A stretch of 37,282 nucleotides of DNA from Trichomonas tenax (taxonomy: Eukaryota; Parabasalia; Trichomonadida; Trichomonadidae): positions 1-37,282 of the forward strand of contig JALKBU010000482.1 of NCBI GenBank assembly GCA_023091735.1. The letters run 5' to 3'. A program made the position numbers and the translations under genes. Shown one piece after another: positions 1 through 11,100 of the stretch. A model generated the notes under the pieces. That model was not told where the DNA came from. It saw nothing but the letters and a program-made list of their open reading frames with translations, and made no database searches. Every line of letters starts with the position of its first letter. Positions within the stretch are counted from its first letter, which is position 1.

Positions 1-744
1 TGATAGATATATAGACTGTGCCACTTATACCACTGGATAGACAACTATCAATAAGTACATGAAAGTACTTTCAAATCGAAAAAATATTGATCAGATAAAA
101 AGTTATGAAGGTCGCGGGACTTCACCGCAGAAGGAAAAATGTTGCCTATTTTCAACTATTTTCACTCGACAAAGTTGTAATATTAATAAATAGTTATCAC
201 ATTATTTTTGCTATATTATTACCATGATGGATTTTTTGAAAAATGCTCTGTATTCATAGTGATTTTTAAAATCATTTTCCTCTATAGTCACTTTTCAAGT
301 TAGAAGCCCATTCAAACATGAAAATAAAATAAAAGAAATCATTGAATATGTCATAGACGCACATGCTAGTACTTCTGTCTATTTTATATTCCAAATATGG
401 AGTAAATATACCCCAATATGCAACTTTTCCACACATCCTTTGAATGCGGGTAAGTGCCAAGACGATAAGTTCAGAAAATTTAATCAATCATGTCAACAAA
501 AAGCAACTAAAGCTTGATTCCTAGATACTTCTGCTTAGCTTTATTCAATTATATTCTACAACTCGACAAGAATCTTGAGTAAAGAAAGGAATCGACTATA
601 TATTTGTTATTTTTGGAATGAATTGGTATATTTCAAAAATGATTAAATAAATGGTGTTATTTCATAAATATCATTCTATATACGAATTTATTACAAAAAG
701 AAGAAAAGTGAAAAAAATGAAGTGTGGGAAAAATATTCATTCGT
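1..744. other. Intergenic region, left edge
   Basis: No supportable gene is seen. Short reading frames here have no recognisable domain. A GTCACTTTTC initiator-like string lies at 287-296 on the plus strand with no convincing reading frame after it. The DNA is AT-rich with no clear long repeat. Confidence 0.5.
737..742 (+). promoter_or_regulatory. Initiator-like element of the WD40 gene
   Basis: TCATTC is followed immediately by the ATG at 745. It resembles the trichomonad initiator, in which transcription starts at the A of TCA. A start at 739 would give a 6-base leader, as is common in trichomonads, and would exclude the out-of-frame ATG at 717. The last base departs from the strict T/A consensus. 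Confidence 0.45.
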
Positions 745-2169
745 ATGGAAAGAATGTCAGAATTATTGTGGCGAAAAAACCAAGAAGGCGATAATTGGGC
801 TTTTCCAGAATTCTTCTATGATAACGCCAATCTCGTCATCACTTTAAAGCCCGTGCAACAACTTGGAAGTCACAAAGTTTACGTTCATACAACAGCAATA
901 AATCCATTCGGAGACAAATTGGTTACTGGGTACGAAATAGGATGCCTTTTGCTATGGGATATCGGATCGCATATGTCTAAGCCTCGAACAGTCATAAAAC
1001 CCGATTGTTCATCAATATTAACAACTAATTTTCTTTCTTCGAACAAAATAGTGGCTGCAGGAGGCAACTCATCGATAAGTGTAATAGAATTGCATCAAAC
1101 TGGAGTAAAAGAATCAATATATTCGAATCATCACATTGGAAAAGTGATTTCTTCAATAGTTATCGACTCAAATACATTCGTAACATGTTCTGATGACATG
1201 ACAGTACGTCTTTTCGATGTCAGACAACAATATCCATCAACAACAATAAACGAAGCAACATTAATCAATGAATCTGAAATAGAACCACTTAAAAAACTAA
1301 CGGAAAGTCAAAAAGTCAATGTTGTTCCACAAATCAATGAAATTCACAATGAATCATTATTAATTGATTTCAAAGACCAAAGAACGCAACCATTGTCACT
1401 TGATGTGCATCCAATAGATAGGAAACGCTTTGCAGTTTCATGTGATGATGGAACTGTTCTTCTTTATGATCTTAGAAAAATACAAAACCCTGATAATTAT
1501 GGATTTTCAGTTCGTGAAGCGTATAACAAACGCGTGAATGTTTCACACATTGCTTTTGATGAATATGGAGAACGTCTTGCTACTTCCGTTCATGGAGGCT
1601 CTGTTCATATATTTGAAACTTCTGATTCTTATAAAATCGAAAAATTCGAAGGTTCGTCAGATGCTCAATCATCTGAAACTGGGGGCAAGATTAGGATAAG
1701 TGATTATGTATCCGATAGTGGAGATGTAGATCTTGCATCCCTTCGAGAAGCCATTAAAAATAGAAAAGGCGATGAAGTTTATAAGAATGAACAAGTCACT
1801 AAAAACGCGCCTGGATGCGTGAAAGTTCTCAATTCGCACTTAAGCTTTGATGCACCAAGTCCCGTTCGATGGTTTGGTAACTTTGTCGCAGTTGGCAGTG
1901 ATGATGCAATTGTTTATATGTATGATAGCAATGACGGAGGAGTCAAGAAAGTTCTTTCAGGACATCATGGACATGTTCAGTCAATTGTCACTCATCGAGA
2001 AAGGAGAATTCTTGTCACATGCGGTCTTGATGACTTCGCTCAAATATGGCAGCCCATGGCATGCACTGATATAGATAGAGCTGCTGTTGAGATGGAGGTT
2101 AGAGAAGCTTTACAACGCAATCGAAATGATGACGGATACTTAAGAATGCGCGGATGTTATATTATGTAA
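745..2169 (+). CDS. WD40-repeat protein, DCAF8-like
   Basis: The product is a 474-residue beta-propeller protein. Seven WD-type blades can be followed, with strands ending LLLWDI, LFDVRQQ, LYDLRK, VHIFET, YMYDS and QIWQP. Two blades end in D-x-R (FDVR, YDLR), the signature that docks DCAF proteins onto DDB1. The first blade and the closing GLDDFAQIWQP blade plus helical tail resemble DCAF8/WDTC1. The inferred role is substrate receptor of a CUL4-DDB1 ubiquitin ligase. A charged low-complexity insert separates blades 5 and 6. The reading frame is open from a GTG at 724, but a eukaryotic start at 745, just after an initiator-like TCATTC, is preferred; 754 is the alternative. The WD40 call is secure; the DCAF8 assignment is moderate. 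Confidence 0.88.
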   Translation: MERMSELLWRKNQEGDNWAFPEFFYDNANLVITLKPVQQLGSHKVYVHTTAINPFGDKLVTGYEIGCLLLWDIGSHMSKPRTVIKPDCSSILTTNFLSSNKIVAAGGNSSISVIELHQTGVKESIYSNHHIGKVISSIVIDSNTFVTCSDDMTVRLFDVRQQYPSTTINEATLINESEIEPLKKLTESQKVNVVPQINEIHNESLLIDFKDQRTQPLSLDVHPIDRKRFAVSCDDGTVLLYDLRKIQNPDNYGFSVREAYNKRVNVSHIAFDEYGERLATSVHGGSVHIFETSDSYKIEKFEGSSDAQSSETGGKIRISDYVSDSGDVDLASLREAIKNRKGDEVYKNEQVTKNAPGCVKVLNSHLSFDAPSPVRWFGNFVAVGSDDAIVYMYDSNDGGVKKVLSGHHGHVQSIVTHRERRILVTCGLDDFAQIWQPMACTDIDRAAVEMEVREALQRNRNDDGYLRMRGCYIM

Positions 2170-2510
2170 ACCTGTTTTCTTATTAGCTATACCTTAATCA
2201 TCTTTCATATATCCAAAACTTAAGCACATGTTCTTATATCATATACTAAAAATCGAAGATCGTGATTTGCATTTTTTATATTTTGAGTCCAAATCATCAC
2301 TCAGAAGATTGTAATATGATTTTAAGGGTGCACTTCGAACAATTTGACGCCCTTCTCAAATTCTAAGATTATTTTGTTTTTATTGGGAAAAAATGAAAAT
2401 AAAAATAGACTTTTTTTCGAACTTTTTGGGTAAATATATATCACCATGGTAATATCAAATATGCCACACGATAGGAATGTCGTTTTCCATGAAAATAGGC
2501 CTTCAGCAAC

Positions 2511-2530
2511 AATGGTGTCTAGACACCATT
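2511..2530. repeat. Perfect 20-bp palindrome
   Basis: AATGGTGTCTAGACACCATT equals its own reverse complement. The half-site AATGGTGTCT recurs near 3788 as AATGGTGTCTGG. The palindrome lies inside the 1.8-kb inverted-repeat segment and just before an 11-base G run. Confidence 0.8.
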
Positions 2531-2535
2531 TAGTT

Positions 2536-2546
2536 GGGGGGGGGGG
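2536..2546. repeat. G11 homopolymer
   Basis: There are eleven consecutive G on the plus strand, followed by TAACCCC. Such a run is very unusual in this AT-rich sequence and is a likely length-variable site or assembly uncertainty. Confidence 0.8.
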
Positions 2547-2843
2547 TAACCCCTTGTAACAGAAAGTGTCATTTTAATGCTTCATACAGCGTCCTTCTCA
2601 CTCAAAGTGCATGCTACCCCCTTTTTAGCATCTTGAAGAGTTTAAATGATACCGATTTAAAATATTAAAAAATCTTCAGAGCCATTTGGCTTTATTACTT
2701 ACAATTAGTCATTTGTGACGAATGGCTATCGCGTTTCTGCATTCAGAATACAAGCCAAGTCCCTTTTGTCTTCGATCGAACTCAATTCAACATGAATATG
2801 TTTTTTATCCTTATTACTTACAGGCAGTAAGCTATTATGGCCA

Positions 2844-3052
2844 GATGTAATGTTTCTACATTTATTTTACGAATAAACATATATCAATTTTGAAATTATT
2901 AAATATTTCCAGAATTGCTCAATTTCTGGTTGATTTTCTACAGAACCTCGCTTATATTGAGGAAATCAACCAAAAATTGAGCATTTTTGGAAATACTTAA
3001 AAAATCAAATTATATTTATGGAATTTTGTAAAATTAATAAGAACATTATATG
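2844..3052. repeat. Long imperfect palindrome 1 (hairpin)
   Basis: The arms on each side of a loop at about 2939-2960 pair over roughly 90 bases. The core shares TGCTCAATTT and GGTTGATTT between the left arm and the reverse complement of the right arm. A transcript would fold into a long hairpin with scattered mismatches. Confidence 0.7.
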
Positions 3053-3109
3053 CTAGCACCAACTAGATATCATTGTGTCGTGTTCTAAGTAAAGAGTCGA
3101 AATCATATG

Positions 3110-3207
3110 AAATGTGATAGGAAACATTAGATTTATGACTCACAGTATATTGCTAATCATATAGCAGGATATAGTGATCCATAAATCAGGTGTTTTCTAT
3201 CACATTT
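3110..3207. repeat. Long imperfect palindrome 2 (hairpin)
   Basis: The left arm starts AAATGTGATAGGAAACA and the reverse complement of the right arm starts AAATGTGATAGAAAACA. Pairing continues for about 44 bases with few mismatches around a short loop of about 10 bases. Confidence 0.75.
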
Positions 3208-3228
3208 GTCAAAATAATGCGTTTTAAA

Positions 3229-3331
3229 ATAAATTTCGACCTGCAGAAGCCATGAATCGTCCTGCTTGGCACACACTTGCACTGTACTCGCTCAGTAAGA
3301 CAATTAACGGCTTTTGTAGGTCGAAATTTAT
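3229..3331. repeat. Long imperfect palindrome 3 (hairpin)
   Basis: ATAAATTTCGACCTGCAGAA pairs with the reverse complement of the right arm, which reads ATAAATTTCGACCTACAAAA; both continue with GCC. The arms are 23 bases with two mismatches and enclose a loop of about 56 bases that is richer in GC than its surroundings. Confidence 0.75.
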
Positions 3332-3472
3332 TTCATTCGATTTTGTTCGGCTAAAATGACTGTCTTTCAAGTTACATGCTTCCTAGCTTGCAAGGATATG
3401 TGTGGTGATAGATAGCGCTTGTATCTGATTTTGATATAGCGTAAATCTGTGATCTATTTAGCTCAATAGAGC

Positions 3473-3539
3473 GAGAATATGATGGTGAATTGGATCAACA
3501 ATTGAAACCATCAATAGTTGTTTCCATGATCACATTCTC
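3473..3539. repeat. Imperfect palindrome 4 (hairpin)
   Basis: GAGAATATGAT at the left pairs with ATCACATTCTC at the right, and an inner AACAATTG pairs loosely with CAATAGTTGTT. This is the weakest of the four consecutive hairpins. Confidence 0.5.
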
Positions 3540-4271
3540 AGAATAGTTGAAGCCATATACCAGAAATGAGCATGCACCGTTCTGGTAAAAGAATCTGATG
3601 TGCTCATAGGCCCTTAGCATCAAGCCAAACTAGAAATATCCATTCCAAGATTTGCAATGAAAATGTGAAGCATGATTTTTCAAGCGATATTGGCTTAAAA
3701 GCATCATAAAAGGGTAAATAATAGTATGTTTTGTGAATGGGTAAAATTGTGGGTGTCTGGACAAACAGTTATATACACTCAAAATTGAATGGTGTCTGGA
3801 GGCTTGGACCCCCACAAAAAAAGTTTTGTTGCATGATATGCATGCTTATATAAAATAAAACATGTTTGCGGCTTTAAAAATGCAAAATGAAGATTTTTCT
3901 GAGAGAAAAAGCCTTTGACAATAAATATTTTAGTTTTTTAACTGACACAACAAATCAGACAATACTACAACTTTTTTGACATAAGGTTCCCACTTCCAGA
4001 ACATGCTTAGGCCCCATGATAAAGAAAGATCGAAAACTTGCTATATTTTAAATTTTTAAAAATTTTCAAGAAAAATATCAAATTTTGGAGATAATTTTTT
4101 ATCGTCGAAGTGCATCCTTAAGGAACCACAACTTGAAAATTTTAAAAATGAAATAAAGTGTCAGCAGGCCCATAACTTTAAAAATTTAGGTAAATTTACA
4201 TAAATTTGACATGTAAAGTGAATGAAGGCATAATTTAAAAGTGACATTAAAATTAATTTTTCCAGAAGAAA

Positions 4272-4862
4272 ATGTCGCAGAAGCTTTGGATCATTGTCCT
4301 CGTCCCATCCGAGAAAAATAAGTTCTTCATCGAAGTGTGCGAAGACTACACATGGGATTTAGTTCATCAGATCCTTAAAGGACTTACAAACAATAGAATC
4401 GCTCAGCACATAGCCTTCAACAAGCCAGGCAATCTACATCAAAAGATGGACCTAACAAAGACACTGGGAGAGAATGGAGTCAAGAATTTAGATACAGTGC
4501 AAGTTACAGAGCAACAGAGAGATCCGAACCAACTCCAACACTACAAATTTACTGAGCCAGAACAAAAGGCTCCAGAACCAGCAATGAAATCCGAACCCGC
4601 AAAACCAGCTCCAGCTGCACAAGCACCAGCTCAGCCAGCACGTCCAGCTCCTGCTCAGCAAGCTCCACAACAGCAAAGAGCAGTTTTATACTTTACAGTC
4701 GATGAAGCTGGAAAAGGGATATACAATAGTTATAGTGCCGCAGATAAGGCAAACATTGATCGTCTCATAGAGCAGGGATTCAGTATGACTAATGCAGTTC
4801 AAATGTACGAAGCATGTGATCATATTTATGATGATGCTTTGAACCTTTTGCTCTCTGAGTAA
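4272..4862 (+). CDS. UbL-linker-UBA ubiquitin-shuttle-like protein
   Basis: The product has 196 residues. Residues 1-80 have the size and strand/helix pattern of a ubiquitin-like domain. Residues 95-140 form a linker rich in Pro, Ala and Gln with repeated PAP/QAP units. Residues 155-196 form a UBA-like three-helix unit: IDRLIEQGFS is the first helix and loop, and DDALNLLLSE is the last helix at the extreme C-terminus. This order matches proteasome shuttle factors such as Dsk2 and Rad23, which bind ubiquitin chains through UBA and the proteasome through UbL. The UbL part is divergent, so only the UBA is reasonably sure. An AAAAGTGAC string lies about 30 bases upstream. The next gene starts 52 bases after the stop, on the same strand. 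Confidence 0.7.
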   Translation: MSQKLWIIVLVPSEKNKFFIEVCEDYTWDLVHQILKGLTNNRIAQHIAFNKPGNLHQKMDLTKTLGENGVKNLDTVQVTEQQRDPNQLQHYKFTEPEQKAPEPAMKSEPAKPAPAAQAPAQPARPAPAQQAPQQQRAVLYFTVDEAGKGIYNSYSAADKANIDRLIEQGFSMTNAVQMYEACDHIYDDALNLLLSE

Positions 4863-4914
4863 AAAGAAAATGATTTTTAATCATATATTTTAATTTGGCA
4901 AAATTTTTATTTTT

Positions 4915-6168
4915 ATGAAGAAAGGAAGGATAAAAATAATTGAAATTTTAAAAATCGTTATTTTTCTTCTTTCTTTAATTACATTCATGATCTTCATCAA
5001 CGTAATCTCACCGAGAAATCTGAAAACACAAAATAATGATTCTTTACCAGACGATTTAAAATGGCCGCCAATTAAAATCTTTGTGTACCCAAATAACAGT
5101 TACCACACATCTGAGTGCCTTTACCCATCAGATTACCCGCTAAGATATGTCACAGAAAACGGAGCTTGGTTCCAAAGAATGTTAGAACCAACAATTCATC
5201 ACCAATTACTGTCATCACCGATATTAACTTACAGTCCTGAAGACGCTGATCTCTTTTATATCCCACATTACAGTAGAATGTGCAGCGGATTTGAACCATT
5301 TTCTGAAAGATGGAACAAAATTCCCTCAATGTTTGGCGAATATGGATATTACTTCCAAAGGTACGGTTATGTCGATCAGTTTTTGATGCATTCCGTACCA
5401 AATTATGGAGATAAACCTGCAGATTTAGCTGTGATGGATCCTAAGCTCCCTATTATAGGTATTCTTGATTTTAAGTGGATCGAAATGATAAGATCACCGT
5501 GGACATTCGCAAAAAGCCAAATTTTGCCGTTCATCACGTTTGTATCGAAAACAAAACTCAATTCTAAGCGAACAATCTCAGTTTTTGTTGCAATGGCAAC
5601 GAGCAGAATGCCTAAATCATCATCAAAACTTAGAAAAGACGTCGAAAGAATCATGAAAAATATCAAAAATTCGGAAAAAGTCAACATTTCAAGAAGTTCT
5701 CCTCAGTCATTAAAATCAGCTTTAGCAATCCTAGAAAGTAAAATGGGCGCATCAGACTTTTGTATAGTCCCTCCAGGAGACGCACAAACGTCGAAAAGAC
5801 TTTTTGATGCGATTTCTCATCTTTGCATTCCTGTGATTGTTGCTGATAAAATAACACTTCCATTTGATGGAACTCTTATTGATTATAGTCAAATATCGAT
5901 ACAAATACCTTCCGATCAAATAGAAAATCTTCCAGATATAATTATGAACTTTGATAAAGAAAAAATCAAAGAAATGAGAAAGAATTTATTGAAAGTCAGG
6001 GAATTATTCGCTTGGGACTATAAGAAGCCTCCAAAGCCAGGTAAGTCTCTTTGGAACTTTGCTTGGAATCTATACTATAAATCAGAGATGATAAAACCAT
6101 ATAGGAATTCAGAAATGACCGGATATGAAAACGATGAACTCAATCCATTTATAATTTTCGATTTTTAA
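4915..6168 (+). CDS. Exostosin-family (GT47) type II membrane glycosyltransferase
   Basis: The product has 417 residues. A basic N-terminus (MKKGRIK) precedes one membrane span at about residues 10-30, giving a type II Golgi or ER topology. The lumenal domain starts IKIFVYP and contains DADLFYIPHY, and near residue 282 the hallmark F-C-I-V-P-P-G-D, then T-S-K-R-L-F-D-A-I and C-I-P-V-I-V-A-D, followed by LPF and IDYSQ. These are the conserved nucleotide-sugar-binding segments of GT47 proteins, which extend or modify surface glycans. No frame breaks are seen and the length is normal for a short GT47 protein. A TCATAT initiator-like string lies about 30 bases upstream. Family is secure; donor and acceptor are unknown. 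Confidence 0.88.
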   Translation: MKKGRIKIIEILKIVIFLLSLITFMIFINVISPRNLKTQNNDSLPDDLKWPPIKIFVYPNNSYHTSECLYPSDYPLRYVTENGAWFQRMLEPTIHHQLLSSPILTYSPEDADLFYIPHYSRMCSGFEPFSERWNKIPSMFGEYGYYFQRYGYVDQFLMHSVPNYGDKPADLAVMDPKLPIIGILDFKWIEMIRSPWTFAKSQILPFITFVSKTKLNSKRTISVFVAMATSRMPKSSSKLRKDVERIMKNIKNSEKVNISRSSPQSLKSALAILESKMGASDFCIVPPGDAQTSKRLFDAISHLCIPVIVADKITLPFDGTLIDYSQISIQIPSDQIENLPDIIMNFDKEKIKEMRKNLLKVRELFAWDYKKPPKPGKSLWNFAWNLYYKSEMIKPYRNSEMTGYENDELNPFIIFDF

Positions 6169-6379
6169 GTTTATTTTGTTGTTTGCTATGTTTAAATTAT
6201 CTATCATTAACTCCTCCATTCCTTTAAGTTAAAAAAGCTAATGAAAATCATTGAAATTGATTTATGTTAGAATATATTCCACAAATAGCATTAATTTTAA
6301 TCACATTGAAAAATGCGATAATAATTATTTTTACCTTCCTGCAACATGGAAAACAATATTGTGGCATATGCTCCATAGA

Positions 6380-7810
6380 AAATTGTATGAGAAAAATTCA
6401 TCAGGGCAAAAGAGATCCAAATCTCTGTATTTTAGTTCAAAGCAAGATTCATCTTTCAGAGATTTATTTACTGGAAGTTCAGCATATGTACTTCCAGAAT
6501 ATGAATAAGGGACTTGAATTAAAGTAGAAAAGTTACGAATCTCGTAGAAATGCTTTAAATTGTTTGTGTCTGTGAATCCTCAATATGCAACAAATGGAAT
6601 CTTGTAGTGTTTATTTGATGAATTGGTGAACAATGTGTTTGTTCCAAATCTGAGTATTTCTAATGATGGAATATCAAATAATCTGTATTCATTTATTGTG
6701 CAATTATTTTCAAAAGTGAGAGCATGCAAATTGTTACATTTTTGGATTGATTTCCATTGGATAACACTATTGGAGGGAAATTGGAGGATTCTTAATGATT
6801 CACAATTATAAAAACTTCCTTCTTGGAATGTTGCTGAACAGTTAATTACAACTTTTTCGAGATCAGAACAACTAGAAAACTCTCATATTTCAATTAAAGT
6901 AACTTTTGCTGGAATAACTATTGAATTTAAAGAATAACAATCAGAAAAGCAGTTCCTTTCACAACAGTGATTTTTGGTGGTAAATTTATTCTGTTCAAAT
7001 TTTGGCATCCACAAAAACACCAACTACCAATACTTTGGATCTTATCATGCAGTTCAAAAGTTGCTAACTTTGTGTTGTGAAATAGCGCCTCACTAAGGCT
7101 TGTTATTTTAGATGGGATGCTGATTGAAGACAAGTTTCTGCAATCACGAAAAACTGCATTTCAGAAGGAACTAACGGATTAAGGAACTGTGAAAATTACA
7201 ATACCAGATTTTTCAAACATTCGATGTGCAATATATGTTAGTATGTTATTCATTATTATATTTAAATCTCGATTGAAACTGAATGCTCCATCGCCGATGT
7301 TTCCTAAATTTGGTGGAAGTACAACATTTTTCAAATTGCATGATTTAAATGCTTCACCTTGAATCATTGTAAGTGAATTTGGCAAAGAAATATTAAATAG
7401 TGATGCGCAAGAATTAAATGCGTTGTCCATTATTGCTGTAACTCCTTCTTCAATTAGCAGTGAAATACAATAGTAACAACATTGAAACATTCGACTTGCT
7501 ACAGCACCTGCATTAGGACCTATAGGTGTTTATATAAACGCTTTTAATTCTATGTCCGTTTTCAAATATATTTCTTTAGAGATGATTAATTGAAGGCGGT
7601 AAATAAGCTTCTTCAAGCCTATTACAGTTTACAAAAGCAAATTCTCCGATTTGTTCTAAACATTGAGGAAAAACCACTCTTTTGGCACTTTTACAACCAT
7701 GAAATGCATATCTCTTAATATACGTAAGATTTGTCATTGACAAATCGAATTCTTCTGTAACATTGCAACCTCTAAATACTATAAAAGCAAAGTTTTGTCG
7801 TAATCATATT
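6380..7810 (-). pseudogene. Decayed BspA-like leucine-rich-repeat gene
   Basis: Reading the minus strand from about 7810 down to 6500, successive 23-residue repeats of the BspA/TpLRR type (F-x-x-C-x-x-L-x-x-I-x-L/F-P) appear in all three frames, broken by stops and frameshifts. Recognisable pieces are FHGCKSAKRVVFPQC and FAFVNCNRLEEAYLPPSI near 7.6-7.75 kb, ALFHNTKLATFEL with CFCGCQNLNRINLPP near 7.0 kb, and FYNCESLRILQFPS near 6.8 kb. BspA-like proteins form a very large surface family in trichomonads with roles in adhesion. No start codon with a clean signal peptide is seen. The boundaries are approximate; the left 120 bases are uncertain. Confidence 0.75.
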
Positions 7811-8115
7811 GAAATCTTTAATACGATCAAATTATATATTTTCAAAATGGTGGATCGGATAAGGTAATTTTTAACTTAATTATGTATCCGAAACTACAAA
7901 ATAAACCTTGATTTCTTTCCAGAGCATTTTTTTGTATTTTTTATTATTAGGTTTAATGTGATGTTATTGACGATTACAATTAAATAAATCCTCTCAAAAA
8001 TGCGATAACCCTCATTTAGTAAAAGATTCATTATAAAATATATCCATGAATGCTCTAGATAATATTTTGTTGATTAAAAGATAAATCTGAATTATTTTTT
8101 AAAGATCGCAATATT
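7811..8115. other. Short intergenic spacer between divergent BspA-like pseudogenes
   Basis: About 300 AT-rich bases. No gene, RNA or repeat is recognised. Confidence 0.4.
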
Positions 8116-11100
8116 ATGCCCATTAGAGCCTTAGGATGGGGATCTTGTGAGCTTTGGGAAGATGGCAACTGTCCCATCATATCTGGTACTGGATGGAAGT
8201 ATGTTTTGGTACGTATTGGGGTCACATCAATTCCTCATCATTGTTTTTGGAATTGTTGGAATATGAGAGAGATTCATCTTCCGTCAACATTAGAATCAAT
8301 TGGATCCTATGCTTTTGAATAATGTAGGTTGCATAGTATTATATTGCCCGAGAGTTTAAAAAAGTTAGAATTATTTGCACTTTATGGCTCAAAAATCATT
8401 AACATTTCGTTTCCAAAGACAATGCATATAGTACACACTGCAGCATTTTGTTGCGCAGGAGAACTAAGAAATATATTTAACTTTTCTAGCATTCAAAGAA
8501 TTGCCTATTTGACATTTTCCGGATGCAGCAAATTTCTTCTTCCGGATTATGATCGATATATTGAATTTGATGCTGGTTGCCTTGCAGGAACAAAGCAAAG
8601 GTATGCTACAATTCCAGTTAATTATAGCTGTTACAACGGAAACAATCGAAGATGGTGTTTACTCACTTCCAAATAATCTTTTTTTTTCTGAAACAGCCAA
8701 AAAATAATTCCTCGATCAGTAGGATATATTGGATTAAGTGTTTTATAAATGCCAAAGATTATCGAAAGTTATTTTTCCATTTCAAATTAGAGAAACCAAT
8801 ATTCATTTGTTTTCTGAGTGCACTGCATTACAATATATTGAATTGTCACCGTACATTACAAATTTAGGAAGTTACTGTTTCAATAGATGTCCGTTAAAGA
8901 ATATTACAATATCAGAAGAATGTGTTTTCATTGGTGATTTTGCATTTGTTGGTCTAAAGAATAAAACCACCCTTATTCCATCCCGTATATTGGAGCATCT
9001 GCATTTTCAGAGAATCCTGAATTGGAGACTTTTAATTTGTCACTTGTATCAAGCATTAAACTTAGAGAAAAAACATTTCAGAATGATAGAAAACTAAAGC
9101 AAATAGTCAACAAAGAATGCATTACATTTATGGGAACTGGTTGTTTGTCTGGATGTAACTCTTTTCCTGAATCTTTGATTAATCCAGTTCATACTGAAAT
9201 TGCAAATAGTTCTTATCAATTTTGCTCCAAACTCACAACACTTGACATTCATTCAAGAATTGTCAGATTTAGTGATTATGCTTTTGCAGATTCTGGATTG
9301 GAAACACTTATTGTTCCTTCAACTGTTCAAGAAGTTGGAGCTGGAAGCTTTGCAAATTGCCATAAACTCACGACACTCAAATTCTATGCAAATATTTCAA
9401 ATCTTCGTCCCTATACATTTTGTGGATGTGAATCATTACTTGGTCTTGAGATTCCTTCATCCATTAATAATATTTGACAATATTGTTTCTACAAATGTGC
9501 ATCAATAACCTCGATTTACATCCCACCTCAATTAATAATAATTAGTTACACTTTTTCTGGATGTTCCAGTTTAACAAACTTTTCAATTCCTGAAGGTGTC
9601 GATAGTATCTATAGCGGTGCGTTTTCTGGATGCTCATCAATAACATCTTTAATATTACCATCAACATTGACAACAATGTTTGAGAGGGCTTTTGAAAATT
9701 GTATTATGATACCTTCTTTAGAACTGCCTCCAAAATTATATGACATTGCAACATATGCATTCAGTAACTGCACAAGCGTTAAAAGATTGATCATTCCTCC
9801 AGGCTTATTATATATTCACAGTTATTGTTTTTGTAACACATCAATGTCTGAAGTCATTATTCTAATGCGATTGAAATTCATGATGGAGTTTTCAAAGGAT
9901 ACGAAAATTTGAGATCTTTGACTCTTCCAAATGATATTGAACATATTGGATGGTACCTTTGTTATGGCTGTATAAGATTACAATCAATTGCAATTCCTCG
10001 TAGGATAACTTATGTTCCAATGTATTGATGTTATAATTGTATTTCATTAACGACTTTACAAATTCTTGGTCCTGTAAATCTCATTGAAGATTATGCATTT
10101 TACCATTGTCATGAATTAGAACTATTTGAATGGCCAGAAAGACTTGAATTAATTTATGATCATGCTTTGAAGAATGCGCAAAGTTCAAGATTCTTCAATT
10201 TCCAGAGAATTTCACAAGAATCGAAGAATACGCATTTTACAACTGCGCATGCTTTAGAATTGATTAGACTAAATAATACAAGATTGAATTGTATTGGAAA
10301 ATTTGCTTTTGCATATTCAAAGATAAGTGAAATCTATATTCCTGATATTGTTTGGGTATTAAAACAATCAACATTTCTGAACTGTTCCAATCAATTAAGT
10401 GCTCACTTACCATTTAACTTAGACAATTTAGAAGACAGTGTTTTCTAGAATTGTTGTTATTCTAAAAGTTCAATTGGTCCCATGGAATTATTTCGATTGG
10501 AAGAAATTGCTTCAGAAACTGCAACTTAACTTATGTCAACATTTCGAAGTGTCCATTCTTAAGCATCAGACCGTTCTCTTTTTACAACAATAGATTCTTT
10601 AGATATTTGATTGTTCCTCATGGAATGAATTTTATGGGAACTCAGTGCTTTGCGTGGTGCACAAGTTTAATGGAATTTGTTGCGCCATCAAGTTTAATAA
10701 CACTTGAATCCGAAGCATTTTCAAATTGCCATAGCTTAGAAGTCTTCAATATGACTTCAAACATTACCAGTATCAGATATGGCATGTTTTATCAATGTCA
10801 AATCCTCAAACAAATAATTATTCCTGCAAATCTCACAATCGAGAGAAATGCTTTTGCAAATTGTTTCAAACTTGAATTATTAGAACTCGGAGAAAACTGT
10901 TCAATCGTTGATGATGCTTTCAAAAACTGCAATGCAATAAAAGTTATGATTATGAGGGGCATTGTTCAAATATCTGTGAATGCATTTCCATTTCTAACAA
11001 AGAACATGACAAGTTTGAATTATTGCAGGCGACACGATATTGAATTTCACCAAAAATTAAGTATTGGAACACAAGAAACACTCATGAAAGGAGATTATGA

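Larger units (their letters stand above)
2322..4121. mobile_element. Putative 1.8-kb TTAA-flanked inverted-repeat element (non-autonomous)
   Basis: At 2322 the plus strand reads TTAAGGGTGCACTTCGA, and at 4105-4121 the reverse complement reads TTAAGGATGCACTTCGA, so 16 of 17 positions match in inverted orientation. The outer TTAA on both sides could be a target-site duplication of the piggyBac type, although the termini (GGG) are not the usual piggyBac ones. No transposase frame exists inside; the interior holds long imperfect palindromes, a G run and a perfect 20-base palindrome. The segment fills most of the 2.1-kb gap between two intact genes. The repeat match is seen directly; mobility is inferred. 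Confidence 0.45.

Noticed and set aside
885..1067. Antisense frame in the WD40 gene
   Set aside because: Shadow of the real coding sequence on the opposite strand.
6251..6527. Two overlapping plus-strand open frames of 85-87 codons
   Set aside because: They oppose the decayed BspA-like gene, are Ile/Asn-rich without domains, and are not preceded by promoter-like sequence.
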